A DNA stretch of 64,000 nucleotides from DATFVJ01 sp963851085 (GCA_963851085.1 CAWKNX010000024.1:62001-126000); one strand, 5' to 3'; shown: positions 9,244-18,508, numbered from the stretch's first letter. The notes: generated by a model not told the origin, from the sequence alone. Program-made: numbers and translations.

Positions 9244-11473
9244 CCGGCGCCTCCGCGGATCCGTTGTCGTCCGTTCCGTTGTCCTCCGCCACGACGCTAC
9301 CGGGTCTTCCCTCCCGTAGCCCCCTGCGTAGCACCCTGGCCACGAATGTGATGACAAGCACACCAAGCGCCACGGCGATGATGACCAGGGCCAGCGTGCC
9401 AAATGCGGTCGCGCGGACCTTCAGCGTCGCGTCGCTGCCTGGAATCGGCGCACCCTGCGGGGTGAGCAGGCGGAGCCGGATCTCTGTCACCCCCGCCGAA
9501 TGCGAGTGGACCTGTAGCCGGACGGTTTCCTTCTGGCGGGGGCCGATGGTGATGAGCTGCTGCGGCACCGGTCCGACACTGAGCCGTGCGGACGCGGGCA
9601 GCGCGCGGGTGGCGGGCACGATGGCTTGCAGACGTACGTGGATGGTCGAACGCAGCTTGTTGTCAATCGAGACGGGAATCGTGCCGCGGGAGCCGCCGAG
9701 GGTGATCTGGCTCGACCGGATGATCGAGACCATCTGCTCCTGTGCACCGATATAGGTGACGGCCTGGCTGAGCAGGTCCTGTCCGCGTGCCTGGCCGTCG
9801 CCACGCCACGCCGACGACTCCAGCCGGGCGATGGCAAGCCGGTACGCCGACCCCTGGCTGGTCAGGATGCTCTCGAAAAGCCGTGTCCGGATGCCCAGTT
9901 CCCGCACGTCGCGCAGGTATTTCGGCGTCAGTTCCGCACGGGTCAGGTTCGATGGCAGGGGCGCACGGTCCGGCGAGGGCGCGCCGGGTGGTGTCGTGAC
10001 CGGTTTCAGGCTGCTCAGGTAGACCGAGCTCAGCCAGGGCGCGGAGACGGTGTCGCCGAGCAGTTGCGAGGCAAGTGCCGTGCCGGGATCCCAGCGTCGT
10101 GGTGGAGCCACCACGACGCTGCGGCTCAGGTTCGGCGCCTCGGCGGCGATCATGGCCGTCTCCGCGAGGAAGCGCTGCGAGGTGGCGACCGCCCCCTCGG
10201 CCGAGGACGACGAGCCCGCGCCGAGCACGGTGGTGAGGTCGTGATCCGCGAGCAGCACGCGCACGGTCGCGCCAACGCCGGTGTGGTCCTCCGCGACCGC
10301 GTCCGGCGTGTAGGTCAGCGACGGATTGGTCGGCGGCATCATGCCACTGTCGAGCACCAGTGTGTGGATGCCGCCCTGGACCGAGCCGCCGTGCACCGAG
10401 GCGTCCTGTGCCAGCAGGTTGTCGACCACGTTCGCATCGGCAATCCCATCCGGCGGCCACGCGAGCGTCCGGTCCTGCGTGGCAAAGAACTTCCCCGCGA
10501 TGGCCGACCCATCTTTGATGGCTGCCGCCAGATCGGCGTCAAGGCCCCGGTGGGTCAGCGCGGCCACGTCGGGGTCGGCGTACGGCGTGGTGAACACCGG
10601 CCCGGTCGCCGTCACCGCGTGCAGCTCGGCGAGCCAGCTGCGTGCGGCGCCGCTCGCGGGCTCGTTCCTGACCTGCGCGCAGCTTGGGCCGGCCAGGACC
10701 TGATAGCTGCGTGTCATGGCGTCCGCGTCGTCGAGCAGCGCTGGGTCGATCGCCCAGGTGAGTTTCGCGCTGCCCGCGTAGTCGCGCCCGGCGTCGAGCA
10801 GGCCGGCGAGCCGGCCGTTGCCCAGATTCGCGGCGAGGCTGTTGTCGAGCATGGCGGTGCAGATGCCGCGGTGCGGCTGGTCGATCACCGGCCAGACCCA
10901 GGCGATCCGTACGGGCTGGCCGCCCGCCTTCTTGCCGGGCCAGAACGGCAGGAAGGTGCGCTCGACGGCGAGTTGTGACCCTGACGGGTCGAACACGGCG
11001 GCCGCGAGCGGATAGACGCTGACGCCGCCTGGATGCATGCCGGCCTGGTTCACGTTGAAGGAGGCACGCCAGCCCACGGTCTGCCCAGGGCCGATGTTGG
11101 TGGGCAGCGCGGCCGTGGCCACCTGGGCATACCCGTCCACCTGGAAGGAGCCCGCCGCGAAATCCTGGAGCTGTGAACGCGCGCCGAACGGCGACGCGGA
11201 CGACCACAGCTGCACCCCAAGCCCGTGCAGCGGTGCGCTCGCGCTGCTGAAGTGTCCCGACACCGTCACTGTCTCGCCCGGTCTGGCGAAGCCGGGGCTG
11301 ATCGAGTCGATGACGATCGTCGGGGATTGCCGCGCCTGGGCCGCGGAATAAGGTGCCCCCTGCGCCCGTGATGCGGCCAGACCCGGTGACGCCCGTCCAG
11401 CCAGGGCGCCCGCGGCAAGTACCGCGGCCACAGCGAGCACGGTGGCCAGGCGGCGGGCGGGGCTGCCGCTCAT
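9194..11473 (-). CDS. DUF6049 family secreted/membrane protein
   Basis: 759 residues. It has an N-terminal signal peptide (ATVLAVAAVLAAGALAGRASPG), a large extracytoplasmic region that opens with an Ig-like stretch (SPGFARPGETVTVSGHF), and a C-terminal membrane helix (LALVIIAVALGVLVITFVARVL) followed by a charged cytosolic tail. The function is unknown; Rv3909 of mycobacteria holds the same position between the nudix gene and murJ. The fixed link to murJ suggests a cell-wall role, which is inference. The start ATG at 11473 overlaps the nudix stop as ATGA and has GGAG 6 nt upstream; the longer open frame lacks a signal peptide at its start. Confidence 0.85.
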   Translation of the reverse strand: MSGSPARRLATVLAVAAVLAAGALAGRASPGLAASRAQGAPYSAAQARQSPTIVIDSISPGFARPGETVTVSGHFSSASAPLHGLGVQLWSSASPFGARSQLQDFAAGSFQVDGYAQVATAALPTNIGPGQTVGWRASFNVNQAGMHPGGVSVYPLAAAVFDPSGSQLAVERTFLPFWPGKKAGGQPVRIAWVWPVIDQPHRGICTAMLDNSLAANLGNGRLAGLLDAGRDYAGSAKLTWAIDPALLDDADAMTRSYQVLAGPSCAQVRNEPASGAARSWLAELHAVTATGPVFTTPYADPDVAALTHRGLDADLAAAIKDGSAIAGKFFATQDRTLAWPPDGIADANVVDNLLAQDASVHGGSVQGGIHTLVLDSGMMPPTNPSLTYTPDAVAEDHTGVGATVRVLLADHDLTTVLGAGSSSSAEGAVATSQRFLAETAMIAAEAPNLSRSVVVAPPRRWDPGTALASQLLGDTVSAPWLSSVYLSSLKPVTTPPGAPSPDRAPLPSNLTRAELTPKYLRDVRELGIRTRLFESILTSQGSAYRLAIARLESSAWRGDGQARGQDLLSQAVTYIGAQEQMVSIIRSSQITLGGSRGTIPVSIDNKLRSTIHVRLQAIVPATRALPASARLSVGPVPQQLITIGPRQKETVRLQVHSHSAGVTEIRLRLLTPQGAPIPGSDATLKVRATAFGTLALVIIAVALGVLVITFVARVLRRGLREGRPGSVVAEDNGTDDNGSAEAPDELADARGKAQPDARQ

Positions 11474-11940
11474 GCGGGCTCCGCCAGCAGCGGAGGAACC
11501 TTGGCCGCGACCCCGCGCTCGTCCTCGTATGCGAGGACGCCGGCCACTTCGCCCAGCGGGACCCATGCCACCTCATTGACCTCGGGGTCAGCGTTGGAGA
11601 GCGTCCCATCCTCCGCGATGAGCAGGAAATGGTGCACGGTCTTGTGCACGCGGCGCTTGCCCGCGATGAACCAGAAGTCGATGGTGCCGAGATCTGCCAG
11701 AATCCGGCCGGTTATCCCCGTCTCCTCGGCGACCTCGCGGATCGCGGCCGCCTCGATCGTCTCGCCGCGTTCCACATGCCCCTTGGGGAGTGACCACAGG
11801 AGCGTGCCGCTGCGGTCGAGGCGGCCGATGACTGCGGCGCGCGGCGGGTCCGCGGCCATGTCAACCACCAGACCGCCGGCGGACGTCTCGGCCACGCTCC
11901 GCAGCTTCCGCAGGCGGCGGGTGACGCGATCACGGGGCAC
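11470..11940 (-). CDS. NUDIX hydrolase (MutT4-like)
   Basis: 156 residues with a full Nudix box: G-x5-E-x7-REVAEETGI starting at GHVERGE near residue 54, so the metal-binding glutamates are intact. The family cleaves nucleoside diphosphates linked to another group; the substrate is not known for this subfamily. It begins the leftward DUF6049-murJ run, overlapping the next gene by 4 nt. The same order (pcnA, nudix, DUF6049, murJ) exists in mycobacteria, where the gene is called mutT4. A short tandem repeat and a deacylase-like gene lie upstream. Confidence 0.92.
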   Translation of the reverse strand: MPRDRVTRRLRKLRSVAETSAGGLVVDMAADPPRAAVIGRLDRSGTLLWSLPKGHVERGETIEAAAIREVAEETGITGRILADLGTIDFWFIAGKRRVHKTVHHFLLIAEDGTLSNADPEVNEVAWVPLGEVAGVLAYEDERGVAAKVPPLLAEPA

Positions 11941-12000
11941 GCCTCGATGTTATTGCCTGCCCGGTGAGCCCTTGTTCGTCCCGGCGTCCCGCGCCGGTCC

Positions 12001-12046
12001 GGGTGCCCAGGTCCCGGGTGCCCAGGTCCCGGGTGCCCCAGGTCCC
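12001..12046. repeat. three tandem copies of a 15-bp unit
   Basis: GGGTGCCCAGGTCCC occurs twice exactly (12001-12015, 12016-12030), then once with one extra C (12031-12046), and the start of a fourth copy follows. It lies in the 113-bp gap between the deacylase-like gene stop and the nudix gene start. Too short and too few for a CRISPR array; likely slippage. Confidence 0.85.
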
Positions 12047-12053
12047 GGGTGCG

Positions 12054-12617
12054 TCAGGCCTGGTAGAAGTCCGGCCAGACAGGCCCTGCCGCCCCCGATG
12101 TGCGCGGCGACGCCGGTGATATCCCCGCCGGGTAAGGCCGCGGGCGCGTCAGGGCGGCCGGTTTCGCTTCGAGCAGCGTGAACAGGTCGAACAGCCGGAC
12201 GCCAAGTGCGGTGCCTGATTCCCCAGTCGCCGTGTAGACCACGACATCGCTGTCGAGGCCGCAGACCACATCCTCGTCGGCGTACACCTCGACGCTGTCA
12301 GGCAGGGCGAGGGGCGCCACGAGTTCCGCCGCGTAACCTGTGGCCGAGTTCACCCGGTCGGCAGGTACGGGAAGGACGCGGCGGGTACCCGTCACCTCGC
12401 GTAGCGCGTCAGCCGAGGGCACGTTGCCCGCGTGCACGATGACCGCGGTGAGAACACCGCCCGCGTCGTACATCCGCACGGCCAGGCACCGGCTCGGGGG
12501 GAGCCGCAGGACTTCGGGTAGCTGGTCCGCCGAGGAGATGGCGCGCGCCAGATGGACGATCTCATGCTGTGTTCCCGACTCGACAAGCAGGCGGTGCAGG
12601 GTCAGCGCATCAATCAT
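12054..12617 (-). CDS. YbaK/EbsC-type aminoacyl-tRNA deacylase domain protein
   Basis: 187 residues. The core fits the YbaK/ProX fold: EIVHLARAISSADQLPEVLRLPPSRCLAVRMY near the start, a central VTGTRRVLPVPADRV segment and the DEDVVCGLDSDVVVYTA segment near residue 125. Such proteins hydrolyse mischarged tRNAs or act in trans. The family assignment comes from pattern recognition and is moderate. A Pro-rich tail of about 30 residues ends the protein. The gene is divergent from pcnA across 172 bp, suggesting a shared promoter region and a tRNA-quality theme. Confidence 0.65.
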   Translation of the reverse strand: MIDALTLHRLLVESGTQHEIVHLARAISSADQLPEVLRLPPSRCLAVRMYDAGGVLTAVIVHAGNVPSADALREVTGTRRVLPVPADRVNSATGYAAELVAPLALPDSVEVYADEDVVCGLDSDVVVYTATGESGTALGVRLFDLFTLLEAKPAALTRPRPYPAGISPASPRTSGAAGPVWPDFYQA

Positions 12618-12789
12618 CCGTTACGTACCAACTCTCTGGCCAGCTCCGCGCCGGCCCGTGTAGCCCCTGGCGGCACTTCAACAGGCTAACCCGGAACGGG
12701 GCGATGTGGCCGACCCGTGACGCGGGAATTCCGAGGGCGCCAAGACACTAAGCTTTCCCCGAGCACCTACCCTTGTTTCCCCGCGCGGA

Positions 12790-14286
12790 ATGCCATTGCC
12801 GAATGCCATGCCCCTGACAGATCCGCAGCGCCGAGCCCTCGCCGCGCTGCTCCGCAAGGTCGCCCCTGCCGCCGATGACCTTGGCCGCCTGTTCGCGGCG
12901 CACGGGCACGAACTCGCACTCGTCGGAGGCTCCGTGCGGGACGTGTTCCTGGCCAGGCGATCGGAAGACCTGGACCTGACCACCGATGCCCCGCCTGAGC
13001 GGGTCATCGAGATCACCGAAGGCTGGGCGGACAAGGTCTGGCCGATCGGGATCGAGTTCGGCACCGTAGGGCTGCGCAAGGGTGGGTGCACGCTGGAGAT
13101 CACGACCTACCGCAGCGAGAGCTACGGCCCGAAGTCACGCAAACCGGCCGTGCGGTACGGCACCTCACTCGAGGAGGACCTGGCCCGGCGGGACTTTACG
13201 ATCAACGCGATGGCGGCGCGGCTTCCCATCGGGGGGATCGACGACCTCGTGGACCCGTTTGGCGGCGTTCGTGACCTGAAGGCAGGCGTGCTGCGCACGC
13301 CCGGCAGCCCGGCGAGCTCATTTGGAGACGACCCGCTCCGAATGCTACGTGCGGCAAGGTTCGCGGCTCAGCTGGGGTTCTCGGTGGATCCCGAGGCCCG
13401 TGCGGCGATGACCGAGATGGCCGGGCGGATCGAAATCGTGTCAGCGGAGCGGATCCGGGCGGAACTGGGCAAACTGATGGTCGCGCCCGATCCGAGGACC
13501 GGGATCGAACTGCTCACCGACACCGGGCTGGCCGCATGCATCCTGCCCGAGGTGCCGAAGCTCAAGCTGGAAACGGACGAGCATCATCGCCACAAGGACG
13601 TCTACCAGCACTCACTTACCGTGCTCACCCAGGCCACGGAACTTGAGCAGCAGTACGGCCTGTCCATGGATCTGGTGGTGCGGCTCGCCGCGCTACTGCA
13701 CGATATCGGCAAGCCGAAGACCAGGACGCTGCTGCCGGGCGGACGGGTGGCCTTCCACCACCATGAGGTCGTGGGCGCCGCGATGGCCCGGTCCCGGCTG
13801 CGCGCCCTGCGCTTTCCCAAAGCTGTCGTTGAGGACGTGGCCCGGCTGGTCGAACTGCACCTGCGGTTTCACGGCTACGGCACAGGCGAATGGACCGACT
13901 CGGCGGTCCGCAGATACGTGCGGGACGCGGGTCCGCTGCTGCAGCGGCTGCACGTGCTCACGCGCGCGGACTGCACCACGAGGAACAAGGCCAGGGCGGC
14001 CAGGCTCGCCAGCGCGTACGACGCGCTGGAGCAGCGGATCGCCAGGCTGGCGAAGGAAGAGGAGATCGCCAGGATCCGGCCCGACCTCGACGGGAACGAG
14101 ATAATGCGGGCGCTGGGACTGCGGTCGGGACCGGCTGTCGGTGATGCGTACCGATTCCTGCTCGGCCTGCGGATGGAACACGGCCCACTCGGGCGTGAAC
14201 GCGCCGAGGCCGAACTGCTTCGCTGGGCGCGCGAACGGGGCATCACACCGCCGGGCACCGACCCCGGCGCCGGGCCCCGATCCTGA
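12790..14286 (+). CDS. pcnA: CCA tRNA nucleotidyltransferase
   Basis: 498 residues. The N-terminal nucleotidyltransferase core has LVGGSVRDVFLARRSEDLDLTTDA (about residues 40-63), with the G-S and DxD metal site of the class II family, then the DFTINAMAARLP and DPLRMLRAARFAAQL signature motifs. The C-terminal half has an HD domain (LLHDIGKPKTR near 300). The enzyme adds or repairs the 3'-CCA of tRNAs using CTP and ATP. The start is ATG 12790, with a second ATG at 12808 as an alternative. It reads away from the nudix-murJ cluster, as in mycobacteria. Confidence 0.95.
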   Translation: MPLPNAMPLTDPQRRALAALLRKVAPAADDLGRLFAAHGHELALVGGSVRDVFLARRSEDLDLTTDAPPERVIEITEGWADKVWPIGIEFGTVGLRKGGCTLEITTYRSESYGPKSRKPAVRYGTSLEEDLARRDFTINAMAARLPIGGIDDLVDPFGGVRDLKAGVLRTPGSPASSFGDDPLRMLRAARFAAQLGFSVDPEARAAMTEMAGRIEIVSAERIRAELGKLMVAPDPRTGIELLTDTGLAACILPEVPKLKLETDEHHRHKDVYQHSLTVLTQATELEQQYGLSMDLVVRLAALLHDIGKPKTRTLLPGGRVAFHHHEVVGAAMARSRLRALRFPKAVVEDVARLVELHLRFHGYGTGEWTDSAVRRYVRDAGPLLQRLHVLTRADCTTRNKARAARLASAYDALEQRIARLAKEEEIARIRPDLDGNEIMRALGLRSGPAVGDAYRFLLGLRMEHGPLGRERAEAELLRWARERGITPPGTDPGAGPRS

Positions 14287-14397
14287 CCCCTGGTCCTGAA
14301 GCACGTCCCCTTACCTGGCCCACCCGCCCTGGGGGCGTTGCCCCCTACTTCTGATTTTGGCAGGTTGTCAAGACCTGCGGAATCGGTGAACGCCATT

Positions 14398-14436
14398 GGG
14401 GGATAACAGGTATGCGGATAACCGGCCTGTGGATAA
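14398..14436. promoter_or_regulatory. three GGATAAC repeats including a perfect DnaA box
   Basis: GGGGGATAA, TGCGGATAA and TGTGGATAA follow each other at about 14-16 bp spacing. The last (14428-14436) is the exact complement of TTATCCACA. They lie in the 212-bp gap between the convergent pcnA and MFS genes, so a promoter role is unlikely; DnaA titration or chance are the options. Confidence 0.45.
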
Positions 14437-14498
14437 CCGGCGGGCGGTCCAATCTTCCCGCCCGGACCACCTGCCCACGTCCGCTGCGGGCGGCTGCG

Positions 14499-15824
14499 TC
14501 ACCTGCGGGCGGGCGTGGGCACGGTAGGCCGCGCCGACCGTGCCTGGCCGCGGGCGAGCACCGCATACGCGGCCGCGGCGAGCACGAAGCCGATCGCCAC
14601 GAGCGCGATGAGTGAGTAGGACTTGCCGTCAACGGGAACGAAGGGCGCGCTCAACGCCGCCCCGAACACCAGGGCCGCGTTGAAGATCATGTCGTACAGG
14701 GAGAATACGCGGCCGAGGTAGGCGTCATCCACGTACTCCTGGACGGTCGTGTCCACGCAGATCTTCACTCCCTGGGCGACGACGCCAAGGGCGAACCCGA
14801 CGATGAGGAAGGGGATCTGCCGGAACGTCGAACCGAGCAGCCCCTCAAAGAGCCCACCCGTGGCGAGCAGGCCGGCGATCCAGGCCGTCTTGCCGATCCG
14901 GCTCGTCACCGACGGAGTGATCAGGGCAGCCGCGAGGTAGCCGAGCGCCGACGTGATCACGACGAAGGTCAGGTGACCGAGTGCCTTGTTGCCGTTGCCC
15001 GCGGGATAGAAGTAGTTCCGGTACAGCAGGATCGTCATCACGAACAAGATCCCGTACAGGAACCGGAAGCTGGCGATAGCGCCGAGCGCATATGCCGCGG
15101 GGCGGCGCTCCCACAGATGACGCGCCCCTGCCACGAGGCCGCGCACCACTGCCGCAAGCTCACGCGGTATTCCCCCGGCGCGGCGCGCAGGCAGATCACC
15201 TTGCGGGCCGAGCAGGTCGCGCCGCATGGTCGCGGCGACCAGCCCGGCGAGCAGGTAACACACGCCACCCACGAGCAGGGTCGCAGCCGAGCCCGGATGG
15301 CCGCCCCCGGTCGCGAGGTGGACACCGAGCCCGGCGACGCCGCCCACGAAACCGACGATGGTACCGGTGGTCGGGGCGACCGCGTTCGCCATCACGAGCT
15401 TGTCCGGCGCGACGACGTGCGGCAGCCCGGCGGACAGTGCGGACAGGAAGAACCGGTTGACACCGAGCACGGCGAGGGCACTGACGTAGAGCGGGAGCCC
15501 AAGGCTGCCGGAGGCGACCAGGACAGCGGTGACGACGACGAGCACCGCCCGGATCGCCGCCGACCAGACCAGGATCTGGCGGCGTGACCAGCGATCGATG
15601 AAGACCCCCGCGAACGGGCCGATCAGCGAGTACGGCAGGTAAAGGACGGCGAACGCCTCCGCCGCCGCGGCCGGGTTGGGAAAGCTCGACGCGGAGAAGA
15701 ACGCGTAGGCAGCGAACCCCGCGTTGAACACGCCATCGCCGGTCTGCGAGATCAGCCTCGTCGCGAACAGCCGGCGGAAGCCCCGCTCAGCGAGAATCGC
15801 GCGCAGATCCGCGACGTAGGCCAC
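14499..15824 (-). CDS. MFS transporter
   Basis: 441 residues with about 12 hydrophobic helices and a major-facilitator loop 2-3 motif in the form FIDRWSRRQILVW near residue 75. The N-terminal RRLFATRLISQTGDGVF resembles multidrug/enterobactin-exporter-like actinobacterial MFS proteins. The substrate is not known. It is downstream of ino1 on the same strand (about 50 bp gap), so it could be in the padR-ino1 transcript. An MFS gene stands next to ino1 in streptomycetes as well (recalled). Confidence 0.85.
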   Translation of the reverse strand: MAYVADLRAILAERGFRRLFATRLISQTGDGVFNAGFAAYAFFSASSFPNPAAAAEAFAVLYLPYSLIGPFAGVFIDRWSRRQILVWSAAIRAVLVVVTAVLVASGSLGLPLYVSALAVLGVNRFFLSALSAGLPHVVAPDKLVMANAVAPTTGTIVGFVGGVAGLGVHLATGGGHPGSAATLLVGGVCYLLAGLVAATMRRDLLGPQGDLPARRAGGIPRELAAVVRGLVAGARHLWERRPAAYALGAIASFRFLYGILFVMTILLYRNYFYPAGNGNKALGHLTFVVITSALGYLAAALITPSVTSRIGKTAWIAGLLATGGLFEGLLGSTFRQIPFLIVGFALGVVAQGVKICVDTTVQEYVDDAYLGRVFSLYDMIFNAALVFGAALSAPFVPVDGKSYSLIALVAIGFVLAAAAYAVLARGQARSARPTVPTPARR

Positions 15825-15875
15825 TCGATCAGCGTACGGCGCGCCGGGATTGGCCGCGCTAGCCGCTGCGGGTAA

Positions 15876-16955
15876 TCAGCGGTCCACCTCGCCGCGGATG
15901 AACTTCTCCACCAGATCACGCGCGACGTCGTCGCCATACTGCTCGGGCGGTGACTTCATGAAGTAGGACGAGGCCGAGAGGATGGGACCGCCGATGCCAC
16001 GGTCCCTGGCGATCTTCGCTGCGCGGACCGCGTCGATGATCACGCCAGCCGAGTTCGGTGAATCCCAGACTTCCAGCTTGTACTCCAGGTTCAAGGGCAC
16101 ATCACCGAACGCCTTGCCCTCGAGCCTTACGTACGCCATCTTGCGGTCGTCCAGCCAGGGCACGTGGTCCGAGGGGCCGATGTGCACCGCCGCCCGCTCC
16201 ATCTCATGCGGGATCTGCGAAGTCACAGCCTGTGTCTTGGAGATCTTCTTGGACTGGAGCCTGCTCCGCTCCAGCATGTTCATGAAGTCCATGTTGCCGC
16301 CGAAGTTGAGCTGGTACGTGCGGAGCAGCTCAACCCCGCGATCCTCGAACAGCTTCGCGAGAACCCGGTGTGTGATCGTCGCACCGACCTGGGACTTGAT
16401 GTCGTCACCGATGATCGGCACACCAGCGTCGGTGAATTTGCGCCCCCAGACGGGGTCGGAGGCGATGAACACGGGGAGCGCGTTCACGAACGCCACCCCC
16501 GCGTCGAGTGCGCACTGCGCGTAGAAGCGGTCAGCCTGCTCCGAACCCACCGGCAGGTAGGAGACGAGCACGTCCGTCCCGGTTTCCCTGAGAACCGCCG
16601 TGACGTCGACCGGATCCTCGTCAGACTCGGCGATGATCTCCCTGTAGTACTCACCAAGGCCGTCGAGAGTGGGGCCGCGCTGAACGATCACCCCGGTCGG
16701 CGGCACGTCAGAGATCTTGATGGTGTTGTTCTCGCTCGCCACGATCGCCTCGGACAGGTCGTGTCCGACCTTCTTGGCGTCCACGTCGAAGGCGGCGGAG
16801 AACTCCACGTCCCGCACGTGGTAGGGACCGAACCGCACGTGCATCAGGCCCGGCACCCGGCCGCCCGCGTCGGCGTCCTTGTAGTACTCGACGCCTTGCG
16901 CGAGGGAACTCGCGCAGTTGCCCACACCCACGATGGCCACGCGTACCGAACCCAT
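15876..16955 (-). CDS. ino1: myo-inositol-1-phosphate synthase
   Basis: 359 residues. The NAD-binding GVGNCASSL is at residues 10-18, and the conserved catalytic-region segments GDDIKSQVGATITHR (about 183-197), LNFGGNMDF and SPNSAGVIIDAVR are present. It converts glucose 6-phosphate to inositol 3-phosphate, the first step to phosphatidylinositol and mycothiol. The length matches the short actinobacterial form. It starts at ATG 16955, 55 bp after the padR gene on the same strand, so the regulator and enzyme are probably co-transcribed, as in mycobacteria (Rv0047c-Rv0046c). Confidence 0.96.
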   Translation of the reverse strand: MGSVRVAIVGVGNCASSLAQGVEYYKDADAGGRVPGLMHVRFGPYHVRDVEFSAAFDVDAKKVGHDLSEAIVASENNTIKISDVPPTGVIVQRGPTLDGLGEYYREIIAESDEDPVDVTAVLRETGTDVLVSYLPVGSEQADRFYAQCALDAGVAFVNALPVFIASDPVWGRKFTDAGVPIIGDDIKSQVGATITHRVLAKLFEDRGVELLRTYQLNFGGNMDFMNMLERSRLQSKKISKTQAVTSQIPHEMERAAVHIGPSDHVPWLDDRKMAYVRLEGKAFGDVPLNLEYKLEVWDSPNSAGVIIDAVRAAKIARDRGIGGPILSASSYFMKSPPEQYGDDVARDLVEKFIRGEVDR

Positions 16956-17010
16956 CGGATTGCTCCTTTTCTATCGTGTGTACCGGTCCCGCTGTCCGAG
17001 CCTGACGGGC

Positions 17011-17634
17011 TCAGCGTGGCTCCGGCCCTGTGTTGCCTTCCGCCTGAAGTCCTGTCGTGCGTGACCCGGGGCCCTGGTCCGACCGTTCGGAAGCGATCAG
17101 CTCGTTGAGCCAGCGGACCTCGCGCTCGACCGACTCGAGCCCGTGCCTTTGCAGCTCGAGCGTGTAGCTGTCCACCCGCTCTCTGGTCCTGGCCAGAGCT
17201 CCGCGGACACCCTCGAGGCGCTCCTCGAGCCGGGTTCGCCTGCCTTCGAGGATCCGCAGGCGTATGTCCGCGCGGGTCTGGCCGAAGAACGCGAAATGCA
17301 CGCCGAACCCGTCGTCCTCCCACGCCGCCGGGCCGGCCTCCGCGAGCAGGTTCTGCAGCCGCTCCTTGCCGTCCGCGGTCAGCCGGTAGACGATCTTCGA
17401 TCGCCGGCCGGACCGGGAACGGCCTGCGCCATCCCGTGGCTCATCCGTCTCCTCGGCGATCATGCCTTGCGCGAGTAGCTCCTTGAGGCAGGGGTAAAGG
17501 GATCCGTACGAGAACGCACGAAACGCACCGAGCAGGGCGTTGAGCCTCTTGCGCAGTTCGTAGCCGTGCATCGGCGTCTCGTGCAGCAGGCCGAGGACGG
17601 CGAGTTCGAGCACGCCCGACCTGTTGCTGCTCAC
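17011..17634 (-). CDS. PadR-family transcriptional regulator
   Basis: 207 residues. The N-terminal PadR winged helix (LELAVLGLLHETPMHGYELRKRL ... FSYGSLYPCLKELLAQGMI) is followed by a basic wing and a C-terminal coiled-coil-like dimerisation region (about 125-185). PadR proteins usually repress nearby genes by binding inverted ATGT/ACAT sites. A perfect ATGTATC/GATACAT palindrome lies 76 bp upstream of this start, so self-control of the padR-ino1 operon is likely (inference). A homologue occupies this place in mycobacteria and streptomycetes. Confidence 0.9.
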   Translation of the reverse strand: MSSNRSGVLELAVLGLLHETPMHGYELRKRLNALLGAFRAFSYGSLYPCLKELLAQGMIAEETDEPRDGAGRSRSGRRSKIVYRLTADGKERLQNLLAEAGPAAWEDDGFGVHFAFFGQTRADIRLRILEGRRTRLEERLEGVRGALARTRERVDSYTLELQRHGLESVEREVRWLNELIASERSDQGPGSRTTGLQAEGNTGPEPR

Positions 17635-17709
17635 GTCTTGCTCACCTCTGCCTATAGGGCCAAACCGCGGATCCGGTGACTGCGGAATGTCACCTTATCT
17701 CTCGGTCCG

Positions 17710-17728
17710 ATGTATCACTACGATACAT
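17710..17728. promoter_or_regulatory. candidate PadR operator
   Basis: Perfect palindrome ATGTATC-ACTAC-GATACAT (7-bp arms, 5-bp centre), followed at once by a looser second site (ATACAT ... ATATGT, to 17741). It lies between the divergent padR and DUF5318 genes. The ATGT...ACAT form is the known PadR operator type; the surrounding AT-rich block stands out from the GC-rich background. Confidence 0.65.
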
Positions 17729-17941
17729 CGCCAAGATATGTCGTGTCGAAACATCGTGCAAGTAACCAGGTCCTGGACGACGAGCCCGCCCTGGTGAAGG
17801 GGGGCCGCGCGGCCGGCGCTGGTGCACTGCGGGCACGGGCCGCACAGGCGGCACGGGCAGCGGACACGGCTGGCTGGCGCCGGCACCAAAGCCGAAATCG
17901 GGGCTCGGCCGGCGTTGCCCATCCGTCGTACCCTGTCGGGC

Positions 17942-18346
17942 ATGGGGTCACGGCGATCGGTCATCGACTACGGGCTCGCCCGGCGGGCGACGCTCGCGTC
18001 TGTCTTCGCCGGGAACACGACTGTCGCCGATGTCTGTGACGCTCACCCGTACCTGCTGCGGGCGGCGAAGTTTCACGGCGAGGCCACCGGCACGGATTGC
18101 CCGATCTGCCGCAAGACCAAGCTCACGCACGTGACCTACGTCTACGGCGACGAACTCGGGCAGTACGAGGGCCGGGTGAAACAGGCGCCAGAACTCGCCG
18201 AGATGGCACTCGAATACGGGGAGTTCCGGGTATACGTCGTCGAGGTCTGCCAGAGTTGTGCCTGGAACCACCTGGCGTCGTCCTACGTCCTCGGCACGGG
18301 CGAGCCGCGTCCACGGCGTGGCAGGCGCGCACGCTCCGGCGGGTGA
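17942..18346 (+). CDS. DUF5318 family protein with zinc-ribbon-like cysteines
   Basis: 134 residues, homologous in position and content to Rv0049 of mycobacteria. It has two cysteine pairs, CPIC near residue 53 and CQSC near residue 101, which could form a zinc ribbon. Motifs LARRATLASVFAGNTTVADVCDAHPYLLRAAKFHGE and LTHVTYVYGDELG are typical of the family. The function is unknown. I chose the ATG at 17942 (MGSRRSVIDYGLARR) because upstream residues of the open frame do not resemble the family. It precedes the class A PBP gene, separated by a hairpin. Confidence 0.85.
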   Translation: MGSRRSVIDYGLARRATLASVFAGNTTVADVCDAHPYLLRAAKFHGEATGTDCPICRKTKLTHVTYVYGDELGQYEGRVKQAPELAEMALEYGEFRVYVVEVCQSCAWNHLASSYVLGTGEPRPRRGRRARSGG

Positions 18347-18400
18347 CGTGGTCGAGCAGGGTGTACTGATACAGGTGCGCAGATAGAGGTTCGTAGACAG

Positions 18401-18423
18401 GCCGGGCCGCTGCGCGGCCCGGC
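18401..18423. terminator. hairpin after the DUF5318 gene
   Basis: Perfect 10-bp arms GCCGGGCCGC / GCGGCCCGGC around a TGC loop, 55 nt after the DUF5318 stop and 86 nt before the PBP start. It is the same loop and style as the hairpin at 7384-7410. Confidence 0.6.
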
Positions 18424-18508
18424 ACACCGAACGACCTTGTAGCCTCGGTGACTCCGGCAGGCCCTGCTCGCTCGCCCGCCACCGCAGCCAGCTACCCAGC
18501 GAGGACGC

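Noticed and set aside
12001..12060. Short regular repeats that might be a CRISPR array
   Set aside because: The units join without spacers, only three or four copies exist, and no cas gene is near.
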